Part shown: one piece after another, positions 16,714 through 26,118 of the stretch
How positions within the stretch are numbered: position 1 is the first letter of the stretch
Layout of the letters: each line of letters starts with the position of its first letter
The notes under the pieces: generated by a model
Databases searched by the model: none
Told to the model about the DNA's origin: nothing
The model's input: only the letters and a program-made list of their open reading frames with translations
Translations under genes and position numbers: made by a program
Origin: Gallionellaceae bacterium
GTDB lineage: Bacteria; Pseudomonadota; Gammaproteobacteria; Burkholderiales; Gallionellaceae
DNA: 64,000 nucleotides
Assembly: GCA_027448945.1 (NCBI GenBank)
Contig: DAIDMQ010000005.1
Span: 1 to 64,000 of the forward strand
Direction of reading: 5' to 3'

Positions 16714-18030
16714 TTATCCCACCCTGGCGCTAGGCGTTGCACGTTGTGGTGGCCCACCGGCCGCCATCAGCACAGGAAAATCCAGTTCGCGTGTCGTAAA
16801 GGGCGTGATGTGCTCTGCCGATTTGATGGTGCGATGCAACAGGTAGTCCAGATTCACCGGATGCAGATCCTCGGGTACACGCTGGCCGTTCGCCATGTAA
16901 TGCATCGTCAAACGATGACGCAAAGCGACATCCAGAACCGCACCCAAGGTGACAGCCTCATCCAATTTGGTGGCGATGCAGCCGATGACTTTTTCGCTGT
17001 AGTACATGCGCACCACGTCATCCAGGGTCTCGCCCGAACTGGTGGAATTGAGCAACAACAAACGACGCACATGAGTGGCATCAAACATCTCGTTCTGATT
17101 GGCGACTCGTTCGTCGCGTTGCCCCATACCCACGGTATCGATCAACACCAGATGCTTACCGCGCAGGGAGATCAGAGTGCGTTTCAAATCATCCGTATCC
17201 TTCACCGCATGCACTGCAACACCTAAAATTTTGCCGTAGATCTTTAGTTGCTCATACGCGCCAATACGATAACTATCTGTGGTCAGCAACGCGACTTTGT
17301 CCGAGCCGTAACGCACGACGGCACGCGCAGCCAATTTGGCCGTTGTTGTGGTCTTGCCCACACCGGTAGGTCCGATCAAGGCATACACCCCACCGCGTGT
17401 CACGATGTCATCTTCCGTGCCCGAGATTTGCAGATTGTTCTTCAGCACTTGTTTGATCCAAGCAGCACCCTCCTCTTTACCATTGGGCATCTTGCCTACC
17501 AGCTGGCTAGCCAACATGGAGCTGAAGCCCGCATTCAACAAACCACGCAACAAGCCTGCACGGTTCGGGTCCTGACGTTGCACATCACTCCAAGCCATCG
17601 CCGAAATCTGCTGTTGCAACAAGTCGTGCATGGACTTGATCTCGTCCAACAAGCCCTCGTTGTTGCTGTTGTCCTGGACCCCGATCTTCACCACCTGTGG
17701 TTTATCAGCCTGAGGCTGAACCGCAGTCACCGTAGCAGTAGGCTGTGGGGCTGTGCGTATGACCTTGGGTCTGAACGCTTCGACTCTGGGCGCAACCGCA
17801 GGCATCTCATCAAGGTGCGCTTTTCTGACGGTCGCGGGCATGACTGTTTGGGGCTTATGATCCACAGAATTCCGGGTCATCATGGCAATGTCATCGTTGT
17901 CTAAGGCGATGATTTCCACGCCATTGGCCACCTTACGATTTGAGATAATGATGGCCTCATCGCCCAGTTCGTTATGTATCTCGCGCAGTGCTTGACGTGC
18001 GGTCGGGGCGAAGAATTTACGAATACTCAT
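16714..18030 (-). CDS. flhF: Flagellar placement GTPase FlhF
   Basis: This 438-residue SRP-type GTPase sets flagellar position. It has a basic N-terminal domain (KFFAPTARQALREIHNELGDEAIIIS), a low-complexity Pro/Ala/Val linker (about 60-120), an N-domain helix bundle and the G domain. The G domain shows the P-loop GPTGVGKTT (220-228), the TTDSYRIGA insertion-box motif, DTVGMGQRD (298-306) and TKLDEA. It overlaps the flhA stop by 4 bases (ATGA) and is followed 3 bp later by flhG. The order flhA-flhF-flhG-fliA is that of polar flagellates of the gamma and beta classes. Confidence 0.96.
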   Translation of the reverse strand: MSIRKFFAPTARQALREIHNELGDEAIIISNRKVANGVEIIALDNDDIAMMTRNSVDHKPQTVMPATVRKAHLDEMPAVAPRVEAFRPKVIRTAPQPTATVTAVQPQADKPQVVKIGVQDNSNNEGLLDEIKSMHDLLQQQISAMAWSDVQRQDPNRAGLLRGLLNAGFSSMLASQLVGKMPNGKEEGAAWIKQVLKNNLQISGTEDDIVTRGGVYALIGPTGVGKTTTTAKLAARAVVRYGSDKVALLTTDSYRIGAYEQLKIYGKILGVAVHAVKDTDDLKRTLISLRGKHLVLIDTVGMGQRDERVANQNEMFDATHVRRLLLLNSTSSGETLDDVVRMYYSEKVIGCIATKLDEAVTLGAVLDVALRHRLTMHYMANGQRVPEDLHPVNLDYLLHRTIKSAEHITPFTTRELDFPVLMAAGGPPQRATPSARVG

Positions 18031-20111
18031 GATCTACCTCCTACGGTTGCTGTGACACGTATGGTCTTGAAATCGGGAATTTCATCATGCGATATCACTC
18101 TTAATTGGGGCACTGCACGCTTCAAGAAGCGAGCCAGCAAATCTCTTAATTGCGCGGGTACCAACAACACTGTGGGCAGACCCAGTTGCTCTTGCACCTT
18201 GGCTGCTGCGCGAGTCTCGCGCAACACGGTGTCGGCCAAACCGGGTTCTATACCCACGCCCTCTTGGCTGGACTGCATGGCTTGGATGAGGATGTATTCC
18301 AACTCCTGATCCATACCGATAACTTGGAGTTCTTGAGCGGATGGATAGAACTGCTGCACGATGGCGGGGCCCAGCGCAACACGCACCAAACTGGTCAACT
18401 GGAATGGGTCCTGAGTGCGTGTCGCGTTCTCGGCCAAGGTCTCGACGATGGTGCGCATGTCGCGGATATGCATGCCTTCGTCCAGAAGGTTTTGCAGGAC
18501 CTTTTGCACCGTACCCAATTGCAGGGTCTTGGGAACCAAATCTTCGGTGAGCTTGGGTGCGCTCTTACCCAGATGATCCAGCAATTGCTGGACTTCCTGA
18601 CGACCCAACAGCATCGAGGCCTGTGTGTTGATGATGTGGCTCAGATGCGTCGCCACGACGGTACTGGGATCGACCACGGTATAGCCCATCACCTGCGCCT
18701 GATCGCGCAACTCCGCGTCTATCCAGATCGCTGGCAGACCAAAAGCGGGGTCACGCGTCACATTGCCGGGCAACTGACCACTGACGCTACCCGGATTGAT
18801 GGCCAACAACAGATTTGGATAGGACTCGCCGCTGCCGACTTCAACACCCTTGAGGGTGATGCGATAACCGTTGGGGCGCAGCTCCAAGTTGTCGCGGATG
18901 TGTACTGCAGGTGGCAAAAAGCCCATGTCCTGAGTGAATTTTTTGCGTATACCTTTAATACGGCGCAATAGGTCACCATCCTGCGCCTTGTCGACCAGCG
19001 TGATGAGGCGATAGCCGACTTCCATCCCCAACATATCAACCTGAGCCACATCTTCCCAGCTCGCATCGGCTGCCTCTGTCATCGCCAGTGGCACGACTTC
19101 AGCCTTTTGCTGCGCTTCTTCCCTTTCGGTCTTTTGCGACAGGTAATATGCCAACACCGCCATGCCACCACCCAGCATGATGAAAGCGAAATGCGGCATA
19201 CCGGGGATCATGCCCATCATGGCGATGATGGCGCCGGTCAGCATGATGACCTGTGGTTGTTTGAGTAATTGACTGACCAGTTGCTGACCGACGTTCTCAT
19301 TAGTAGCGACTCGACTAACCACCAAACCGGCAGCGGTGGAAATCACCAGCGCGGGGATTTGCGCGACCAGTCCATCACCTATGGTCAAGAGCGTGTAGTT
19401 CTTGGCTGCGACTGCGATATCCAGATTGTGTTGCAACACGCCGACGATCAGACCGCCGACGATATTGATCAGCAAGATGATGATGCCGGCAATCGCGTCA
19501 CCCCGAACGAATTTGGAAGCGCCGTCCATCGCACCGTAGAAGTCTGCTTCCTGAGCAATCTCGGCGCGCCGAGTGCGGGCGACATCTTCACCGATCAAAC
19601 CCGCGTTCAGGTCGGCATCGATTGCCATCTGTTTACCGGGCATCGCGTCCAATGTGAAACGTGCGCCAACTTCAGCAATACGGCCCGCACCCTTGGTGAT
19701 CACCACAAAGTTGATGACCACCAGAATCGCAAACACCACAATACCGACGGCGTAATTACCACCAACCAAGAAGTGGCCGAAGGATTCGATCACCTTGCCT
19801 GCAGCATCGGGGCCGGTGTGGCCTTCCAGCAATACCACCCGTGTAGAGGCCACGTTCAATGACAAACGCAACAATGTGGTGATCAACAAGATAGTGGGGA
19901 AGGCAGCGAAATCCAAAGCCTTGGTGGTGTTCATGCTGACCAACAGCACCATCACCGCAATTGCGATATTGAAAGTGAACAAGATATCCAACAGGAAAGG
20001 TGGCAATGGCAAGACCATCATCGCCAGAATCATCACGATCAATATCGGACCTGCGAGTCCGCGCAGATTGGCCATGCGCTTCAGGAATGACTGTAGGTCA
20101 ACGAGATTCAT
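18027..20111 (-). CDS. flhA: Flagellar type III export gate protein FlhA
   Basis: The 694-residue FHIPEP-family protein has eight N-terminal membrane segments (residues about 15-325) and a large cytosolic C-terminal domain that docks chaperone-substrate complexes. The family signature region is visible as SMNTTKALDFAAFPTILLITTLLRLSLN (landmark: FPTILLITTLLRLSLN), with GDAIAGIIILLINIVGG after it. FlhA forms the nonameric export gate ring powered by the proton motive force. The ATG at 20111 follows a 338-bp non-coding gap after flhB. Confidence 0.97.
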   Translation of the reverse strand: MNLVDLQSFLKRMANLRGLAGPILIVMILAMMVLPLPPFLLDILFTFNIAIAVMVLLVSMNTTKALDFAAFPTILLITTLLRLSLNVASTRVVLLEGHTGPDAAGKVIESFGHFLVGGNYAVGIVVFAILVVINFVVITKGAGRIAEVGARFTLDAMPGKQMAIDADLNAGLIGEDVARTRRAEIAQEADFYGAMDGASKFVRGDAIAGIIILLINIVGGLIVGVLQHNLDIAVAAKNYTLLTIGDGLVAQIPALVISTAAGLVVSRVATNENVGQQLVSQLLKQPQVIMLTGAIIAMMGMIPGMPHFAFIMLGGGMAVLAYYLSQKTEREEAQQKAEVVPLAMTEAADASWEDVAQVDMLGMEVGYRLITLVDKAQDGDLLRRIKGIRKKFTQDMGFLPPAVHIRDNLELRPNGYRITLKGVEVGSGESYPNLLLAINPGSVSGQLPGNVTRDPAFGLPAIWIDAELRDQAQVMGYTVVDPSTVVATHLSHIINTQASMLLGRQEVQQLLDHLGKSAPKLTEDLVPKTLQLGTVQKVLQNLLDEGMHIRDMRTIVETLAENATRTQDPFQLTSLVRVALGPAIVQQFYPSAQELQVIGMDQELEYILIQAMQSSQEGVGIEPGLADTVLRETRAAAKVQEQLGLPTVLLVPAQLRDLLARFLKRAVPQLRVISHDEIPDFKTIRVTATVGGRS

Positions 20112-20449
20112 GTTCGCCGGCCTCTGTTCGCTATCACTGTTTGGTGTGTGGTGTACATCGTGTCCCTTAACTCGCTATACCCTTCAGTCAGATTCGACTT
20201 CATGGCTCAAGCGTATTATCGGGAACGTGCTAGTAATCGATTGCGGGATAAAGCGGGAAATTGTGCGGCTATTTACTTACTATGACCTGGCGTTCACCAT
20301 AGGCAAGCCTCAATCATGACTTGCAATTCAGCCAAACTGCCGGGCAATTCGTCTAATGCGGGCACAAAATGCAGTGTCCCTTGTGTCCTTAACTTGCCGA
20401 ACAGCGCGTAGCGTGCGTTCGGCGGCGGGAATGCGGAAACTATTCATCT
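20112..20449 (-). other. 338-bp flhB-flhA spacer with a coding-like remnant
   Basis: No intact gene is recognised. On the minus strand, 20294-20443 is an open stretch of 49 codons ending in TGA, with protein-like composition (ALFGKLRTQG, then VPALDELPGSLAELQVM), but it lacks an ATG, GTG or TTG at its front. An ATG at 20447, two bases after the flhB stop, opens a different frame that ends after 39 codons. One indel would join the two into a roughly 50-residue reading frame. The rest (20112-20293) has no recognised promoter element. CCCGATAA at about 20217-20224 resembles a sigma-28 -10 but lacks a -35. Confidence 0.4.
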
Positions 20450-21628
20450 TCAAACAACTGCGGAAAGCGGATCAAGTTCCGCAGGAACTTCCAGCGCCTG
20501 CGGTTGGTTCGGACGTACACCACCCTGTTTTTGGTAGTGGCGCAACTGATAGACATAGGCCAACACCTCTGCCACAGCGGTATACAGTGCTTGTGGGATG
20601 GCTTGACCCAATTCGGTATGTTTATGCAAAGCACGCGCTAAGGGGGGCGCTTCCAAGATAGGCACATTGTTTTCTTTGGCGATCTCGCGGATGCGTTGTG
20701 CAATCACATCCGAACCCTTGGCGACCACGATAGGCGCGTTGAAAATAGAGCCGCGCTTGTGCCCGGACTTTCCTTGTCCCGCATCGCTGCTGTATTTCAA
20801 GGCCACCGCATAATGCGTGGGGTTGGTCACCACAACGTCTGCGGTCGGTATCGCGGCCATCATGCGACGGCGTGCCGCTTCGCGTTGCAAATTGCGGATA
20901 CGTCCCTTGACCATAGGATCGCCTTCGGTCTCTTTGGCTTCCTGGCGCACCTCTTCCTTGGTCATCATCAACTTCTTGTTATGCTCCCAGAGCTGGAAAG
21001 GCACATCGACTAGCACGATCAACAACATCGCCCCGACCACAGACATAAAGCTGATTACCAACAGATGCCCGATCTGTGGGATCGCAGCGCTTAGATTCTG
21101 GCTGGCTAGCGCCATTACTTCTTCCTTGTGGTGCCAGATCACCCACGCCGCCACCCCACCCACGACGACTGACTTGGCGATAGCTTTGCTCAGTTCAACC
21201 AAGGAGTTCATGGAGAACATACGCGCTATGCCCGAGATCGGGTTCATACGTGAAAATTTTGGCTGTAGCGATTCCGTACTGAATAACCAGCCATTCAACA
21301 ACAAAGGAGAGAAAGCCGCCGTGATCAGCATGGCTGCGAGAAAAGGAGCGAATGCCAGTAGTACATCCACTGAAAAATCGAACAAGCGCGGCATCAACAA
21401 GGCGGTATTGAAAGCCTGTTCCTGCTTAAAACTCAAGCCGTCATGCAATAGCCTGGACATATTGTGAGTCAGTGAGGAGCCCATGAACCACATGGTCCCG
21501 CCACCGATCATTAAAGCCATGAACGTGGACAACTCACGCGAACGCGCGACCTGCCCTTTCTCGCGCGCTTGCTCTAGCTTGCGCTCCGAGGGTTGTTCCG
21601 TTTTTTCGAGATCGCTGTCTTCTGCCAT
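20450..21628 (-). CDS. flhB: Flagellar type III export switch protein FlhB
   Basis: The 392-residue protein has a polar N-terminus (EDSDLEKTEQPSERKLEQAREKGQVARS in part: KTEQPSERKL, REKGQVARS), four membrane helices and a cytosolic domain with the self-cleavage motif NPTH at residues 269-272. FlhB switches export from rod/hook to filament substrates. Between VALKY and APIVVAKG there are about 17 residues (SSDAGQGKSGHKRGSIF), roughly a dozen more than is common. A 17-bp palindrome lies just upstream of the ATG. It is the first gene of the flhB-motD run. Confidence 0.96.
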   Translation of the reverse strand: MAEDSDLEKTEQPSERKLEQAREKGQVARSRELSTFMALMIGGGTMWFMGSSLTHNMSRLLHDGLSFKQEQAFNTALLMPRLFDFSVDVLLAFAPFLAAMLITAAFSPLLLNGWLFSTESLQPKFSRMNPISGIARMFSMNSLVELSKAIAKSVVVGGVAAWVIWHHKEEVMALASQNLSAAIPQIGHLLVISFMSVVGAMLLIVLVDVPFQLWEHNKKLMMTKEEVRQEAKETEGDPMVKGRIRNLQREAARRRMMAAIPTADVVVTNPTHYAVALKYSSDAGQGKSGHKRGSIFNAPIVVAKGSDVIAQRIREIAKENNVPILEAPPLARALHKHTELGQAIPQALYTAVAEVLAYVYQLRHYQKQGGVRPNQPQALEVPAELDPLSAVV

Positions 21629-21645
21629 GATGCACTCCGCTAGGT

Positions 21646-21662
21646 GTGTCGATTATCGACAC
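21646..21662. promoter_or_regulatory. 17-bp palindrome upstream of flhB
   Basis: GTGTCGAT-T-ATCGACAC is a perfect dyad with 8-bp arms, 17 bp before the flhB ATG. Its position, over the likely leader or promoter, suits an operator or a small RNA hairpin. No T-run follows. Function is unknown. Confidence 0.5.
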
Positions 21663-21733
21663 GGCGGCGCGATCCAAAGCAGCGAATAAAGGCAGATTTA
21701 CAGGGGTATCGTGAGGGATGAGCGATGTAAGAC

Positions 21734-23212
21734 TTACTCCGTATCGTCTTGCTCCAATAGACGATTGGGTAATTGTTTGCCGGGTTTGACACCCATCACC
21801 TTGAGCATCTCGGCCTGACGGATAACGTTGCCACGCCCGCTGGTGAACTTGCCATAGGCTTTGTCGTATACGTCCTTGGCTTGATTGAGACGATTGCCCA
21901 ATATATCCAGGTCCTCCACAAAACCCACCAACTTGTCATACAACTCTGCACCGCGACTGGCAATGTCCTGCGCATTGCGATTTTGTTGTTCTTGTCGCCA
22001 CAGATGCGCGACGGTGCGCACCACAAATAACAAGGTGCTGGGGCTAACCATAAGGACATTGCGCTTCCATGCGTCCTGCCACAACTCGCTGTCATGCGAG
22101 ATTGCCAACATGAAGGCGGGTTCAACCGGGATGAACATCAACACAAAATCCAATGACTGTATGCCGTACAACTGCTGATAATTTTTGTCTGCCAACTCTT
22201 TGATATGTGCGCGAACTGAATCTATGTGACGTCGTAGGGCGGCTTCACGCTGTATATCGGTATCCGCATTCGCGTGTTGCTCATAGGCAGTCAAGGACAT
22301 CTTGGCATCTATGATGAGATGTCTATCCTCGGGGAGATGCACCACCACGTCGGGCTGGGCGCGACTACCGTCATCGCGGGTGTGACTCTCCTGCACATCG
22401 TATTCATGGCCTTTGCGCAGCCCCGATGCTTCCAGCACTTTTTCAAGTATCAGTTCCCCCCAATTTCCTTGCGCCTTGGCTTGTCCTTTCAGTGCACTCG
22501 TCAAGTTGTGTGCGTCCTTGGAGAGCTGATTATTCAGTGCCATTAACTGTTTGACCTGCTCTGCCAAGGCGGAACGATCTTTGCCTTCATTGACATAAAC
22601 CTCTTCCACCTTGCCTTGAAACTCGGTGAGCTTGACCTTGAGCGGCTCTAACAACTGGTTAAGATTAGTTTGATTTTGCTCGGTGAAACGCTTGGTCTTG
22701 TCTTCCAATATCTCACTCGCCAGCGTTTTGAAGCGATTGGAAAGTTGCTCTTCCGCGTTCTTGAGTAACTGCAGTTTCTCTTCGTTCTGGCTGCGTTCCG
22801 CTTGCAACTGGGTATTCAATTCCGCAACTTGATTGCTCAAACGGCGGTGCTCTTGGGTGAGCTGATCCCGTAACATCGCCAGTTCATCCTTTTCACGCTG
22901 CACCGCTACTAATTTCTCTGATAAGCCATTCGCACGCTCTTGCATTTGCGCACGCTCATCACGCGACACATCGAGTTGATCGCGCCATTGCGTGGCTTGC
23001 TGTTGCAATGTTGCGAGCTCCAAAGCGCCACGCTTGCCCTCTTCCTGCACACCACTCAATCGCTCACTCACACGGGCAAGTTCGATTTGATTCTCCGTAT
23101 TAGCCTGTCGCACGGCAGCCGCCAATCGTTCGCGCTGTACCAACCAACTGGCCAGTGCGCCAGCCAACAGCCCGATGAAAAGAGAAACGACGATGTAAAT
23201 TGATTGTTCCAT
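21734..23212 (-). CDS. rmuC: DNA recombination protein RmuC
   Basis: From the ATG at 23212 the protein has 492 residues. It opens with one membrane helix (MEQSIYIVVSLFIGLLAGA), continues with a long coiled coil (about 30-170, Glu/Gln/Leu-rich) and ends in the RmuC nuclease-like domain with NWGELILEKVLEASGL, VVHLPEDRHLIIDAKMSL and FIPVEPAF. RmuC limits recombination between inverted repeats. An in-frame upstream start at 23257 would add 15 residues before the membrane helix and is less likely. It is transcribed on the minus strand, behind typA's terminator. Confidence 0.94.
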   Translation of the reverse strand: MEQSIYIVVSLFIGLLAGALASWLVQRERLAAAVRQANTENQIELARVSERLSGVQEEGKRGALELATLQQQATQWRDQLDVSRDERAQMQERANGLSEKLVAVQREKDELAMLRDQLTQEHRRLSNQVAELNTQLQAERSQNEEKLQLLKNAEEQLSNRFKTLASEILEDKTKRFTEQNQTNLNQLLEPLKVKLTEFQGKVEEVYVNEGKDRSALAEQVKQLMALNNQLSKDAHNLTSALKGQAKAQGNWGELILEKVLEASGLRKGHEYDVQESHTRDDGSRAQPDVVVHLPEDRHLIIDAKMSLTAYEQHANADTDIQREAALRRHIDSVRAHIKELADKNYQQLYGIQSLDFVLMFIPVEPAFMLAISHDSELWQDAWKRNVLMVSPSTLLFVVRTVAHLWRQEQQNRNAQDIASRGAELYDKLVGFVEDLDILGNRLNQAKDVYDKAYGKFTSGRGNVIRQAEMLKVMGVKPGKQLPNRLLEQDDTE

Positions 23213-23259
23213 TTTTGATATTCGGAAAGGTGGCGCGCAGTATAAAGTTAAAGACAAAG

Positions 23260-23284
23260 AAAAAGGGATGCTTGCGCATCCCTT
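23260..23284 (-). terminator. Intrinsic terminator after typA
   Basis: Read on the minus strand, AAGGGATGC and GCATCCCTT form a perfect 9-bp stem with a 4-base loop, followed by TTTTTC. It lies 24 bp beyond the typA stop and before rmuC. Confidence 0.9.
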
Positions 23285-23307
23285 CTTTCACTTCAAGCCA
23301 CGCAAAT

Positions 23308-25122
23308 TTAGATGCTGCGACCTTGACGCTTACGTTCATTTTCTGTCAAGAAACGTTTGCGCACGCGAATCGACAATGGTGTGATTTCGACAATTTCATC
23401 ATCGTCGATAAACTCAACGGCTGATTCCAAAGTCAAGCGTACTGGCGGTGTCAAACGAACTGCTTCATCCGTACCCGAAGCGCGCACGTTGGTCAGTTGC
23501 TTGCCCTTGATCGGGTTAACGATCAAGTCGTTATCGCGACTATGGATACCGATAATCATACCCTCGTACAATTTGTCGCCGGGAACAACAATCATGCGAC
23601 CGCGATCTTCCAGCTTCCACAATGCGTAAGCAACAGCCTCGCCTTGTTCAGATGAAATCAACACGCCGTTACGACGGCCTGGCATGTCTGCCTTAACGGG
23701 AGCGTAGTCATCAAACACGTGCGCCATGATGCCGGTACCGCGTGTCAACGTCATAAATTCAGATTGGAAACCAATCAGACCGCGGGCAGGAATACGGTAT
23801 TCCAAACGTACACGACCATGACCATCCGGCTGCATATCTTGCAGATCGCCACGACGACGACCCAACTCTTCCATCACACCGCCTTGGTTCGCATCTTCCA
23901 CGTCCACAGTCAACATTTCGAATGGCTCGCATTTCTCGCCATTGATTTCGCGGTACACAACGCGTGGCTTACCCACACCCATTTCGAAACCTTCACGGCG
24001 CATATTTTCCAACAGGATGGTCAGGTGCAACTCACCGCGACCCGACAACAGGAACACGTCTGTGTTGTCTGTGTCTTCAACGCGCAATGCCACGTTGACC
24101 AGCAATTCTTTATTCAAACGATCACGAATCTGACGACTGGTGATGAACTTACCTTCTTGACCGCATAACGGTGAAGTATTGACCATCAAGTTCATGCTCA
24201 AAGTCGGTTCGTCAATCTTAGGCAAAGGCAAAGCCACTGGCTTGTTCACGTCGGCAATCGTTACACCAATACCGATTTCTTCGATACCGTTAATCAGCAC
24301 GATGTCGCCGGCTTTCGCTTCATCCAACAGGATGCGGTCCACGCCTTGGAAACCCAAAACTTGATTGATGCGCGCTTTCTTAGAAGACTTATCGCCATTC
24401 ATCACCATCACTTCTTGACCCGGTTTGACGCTACCGCGCAACACGCGACCCACACCGATACGACCCACAAAGCTGGAGTAATCCAAAGCAGAAATTTGCA
24501 GTTGCAAGGGTTCATCAACCGAAGCTAAAGTAGGCGCGGGAACGCTCTTCAAAACCGTGTCAAACAAGGGGCGCATATCGGGACTAGTCTTAGCCAAATC
24601 CAATGTTGCGTAACCGTTTAATGCAGAGGCATAAACCACCGGAAAGTCCAATTGTTCGTCGGATGCACCCAACTTGTCGAACAAGTCAAAAGTTTGGTCG
24701 ATAACCCAATCAGGACGTGCGCCCGGACGGTCAACTTTATTGATAACCACGATAGGACGCAGACCCAAAGCCAGGGCTTTCTTAGTCACAAAACGTGTCT
24801 GAGGCATCGGGCCTTCGACCGCATCGACCAACAGCAATACGCCGTCAACCATACCCAACACACGTTCAACTTCGCCGCCGAAATCCGCGTGACCGGGTGT
24901 ATCGACGATGTTGATATGCACACCTTCGTAATCTACCGCGCAGTTTTTCGCCAAGATGGTGATACCACGTTCTTTTTCCAGATCGTTGTTATCCATCACA
25001 CGTTCAGCGACGTGTTGGTGAGCGGAGAAAGAGCCTGCTTGGGTCAGCAGCTTGTCAACCATGGTAGTTTTACCGTGGTCAACGTGGGCGATAATGGCGA
25101 TATTACGGAGTGCGCGGGACAT
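23308..25122 (-). CDS. typA: Ribosome-associated GTPase TypA/BipA
   Basis: From the ATG at 25122 the product is 604 residues (MSRALRNIAIIAHVDHGKTT), the typical length; an upstream ATG at 25155 adds 11 atypical residues. The G domain shows AHVDHGKTT (G1), the RGITI switch (G2), DTPGHADF (G3) and NKVD (G4). Domain 2, domain V and the BipA-specific C-terminal domain follow. TypA is a translational GTPase of the EF-G class that helps 50S assembly and stress and cold adaptation. It is closed by a strong terminator. Confidence 0.97.
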   Translation of the reverse strand: MSRALRNIAIIAHVDHGKTTMVDKLLTQAGSFSAHQHVAERVMDNNDLEKERGITILAKNCAVDYEGVHINIVDTPGHADFGGEVERVLGMVDGVLLLVDAVEGPMPQTRFVTKKALALGLRPIVVINKVDRPGARPDWVIDQTFDLFDKLGASDEQLDFPVVYASALNGYATLDLAKTSPDMRPLFDTVLKSVPAPTLASVDEPLQLQISALDYSSFVGRIGVGRVLRGSVKPGQEVMVMNGDKSSKKARINQVLGFQGVDRILLDEAKAGDIVLINGIEEIGIGVTIADVNKPVALPLPKIDEPTLSMNLMVNTSPLCGQEGKFITSRQIRDRLNKELLVNVALRVEDTDNTDVFLLSGRGELHLTILLENMRREGFEMGVGKPRVVYREINGEKCEPFEMLTVDVEDANQGGVMEELGRRRGDLQDMQPDGHGRVRLEYRIPARGLIGFQSEFMTLTRGTGIMAHVFDDYAPVKADMPGRRNGVLISSEQGEAVAYALWKLEDRGRMIVVPGDKLYEGMIIGIHSRDNDLIVNPIKGKQLTNVRASGTDEAVRLTPPVRLTLESAVEFIDDDEIVEITPLSIRVRKRFLTENERKRQGRSI

Positions 25123-25246
25123 GAGTGCAGCCTTGCTAGGTTTAGGGGCGCGCATTCTAGCACAAGCCGGAGAATCTCCTGATGAAAACTACATGACAGC
25201 GCTGAGCCACCCTTAAAACAGGCGGGCCACCCTGTCGCCATGCCGA

Positions 25247-26068
25247 TCAATAATTGAATCTATCTTTCAAATCAAGCAGATTTAGTTCGGTCATAATTTG
25301 CTCCAAACGCTCGCGGGCATTCTTGCGTGGCGCCCCGCCCCGCTTGGCGATGATGAGTTCGTTCTTCATGGAGTGTTCCCAACCTATCAGCTCTGTGACA
25401 GTCAGTTGATAGCCATGTGATTCCATCAAAAGACAACGCAGCACGTTGGTCACCTGACTACCGAACTCGCGAGTATGAATGGGGTGGCGCCATATCTCGG
25501 ACAGGGGTGTCATACCGAAGGATAGGCTCTTGTGTTTACTCAATACCGCAGCCACTTCCGCCTGACAGCATGGCACCAGCACGATGAATTTTGCCTGTTT
25601 TTGCAAGGCAAACTTGATGGCATCATCAGTCGCCGTATTGCAAGCATGCAATGCGGTTACGATGTCGATACGTGCTGGTAACTGGTCGGTATGCATAGAG
25701 TCTTCCACCGACACATTCAAAAAAGACATGCGCGGAAAATTTAACTTGGCTGCCAACTGTTGCGATTTTTCGACCAACTCAGCACGTGTCTCTATGCCGT
25801 AAATATGGCCTGTCTCACGTGCTTTGAAGAATAAGTCATACAGGATGAAACCCAGATAGGATTTACCAGCGCCATGATCGACCAAGGTCACATCGGTCTT
25901 ATCAACCAGCACCGCATCCAGCAGGGGCTGGATGAAATTGTATAAATGATAGACCTGCTTGAGCTTGCGACGACTGTCCTGATTGAGCTTGCCGTCACGC
26001 GTCAGGATGTGCAACTCCTTGAGCAACTCTATGGATTGGCCGGGTTTGATTTCGGGAATGTGGGTCAT
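25247..26068 (-). CDS. Class I SAM-dependent methyltransferase, METTL25-like
   Basis: The 273-residue protein has a Rossmann methyltransferase core: motif I VDHGAGKSYLGFILYD (about residues 64-80), an acidic end of strand 2 in IYGIETRAELV, and DIVTALHACNTATDDAI, where the LHACN/G block is shared with the Methyltransf_32 family (METTL25/RRNAD1). A Cys-Cys motif VPCCQAEV follows. The substrate is unknown; an RNA or protein target is only a guess. It lies alone upstream of SemiSWEET on the same strand, with 125 bp to typA. Confidence 0.75.
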   Translation of the reverse strand: MTHIPEIKPGQSIELLKELHILTRDGKLNQDSRRKLKQVYHLYNFIQPLLDAVLVDKTDVTLVDHGAGKSYLGFILYDLFFKARETGHIYGIETRAELVEKSQQLAAKLNFPRMSFLNVSVEDSMHTDQLPARIDIVTALHACNTATDDAIKFALQKQAKFIVLVPCCQAEVAAVLSKHKSLSFGMTPLSEIWRHPIHTREFGSQVTNVLRCLLMESHGYQLTVTELIGWEHSMKNELIIAKRGGAPRKNARERLEQIMTELNLLDLKDRFNY

Positions 26069-26118
26069 GGTGTGCGCTTGATTTTGTAGCCGCGCATTAT
26101 AAAGGCGCAGTGAAAGTC

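Noticed and set aside
20212-20226. CCCGATAA upstream of flhA on the minus strand.
   Set aside because: The matching -35 position reads AATCGATT, far from TAAAGTTT.
20356-20661. Plus-strand open frame over the flhB 3' end.
   Set aside because: It is antisense to the conserved flhB coding sequence and has no family resemblance.
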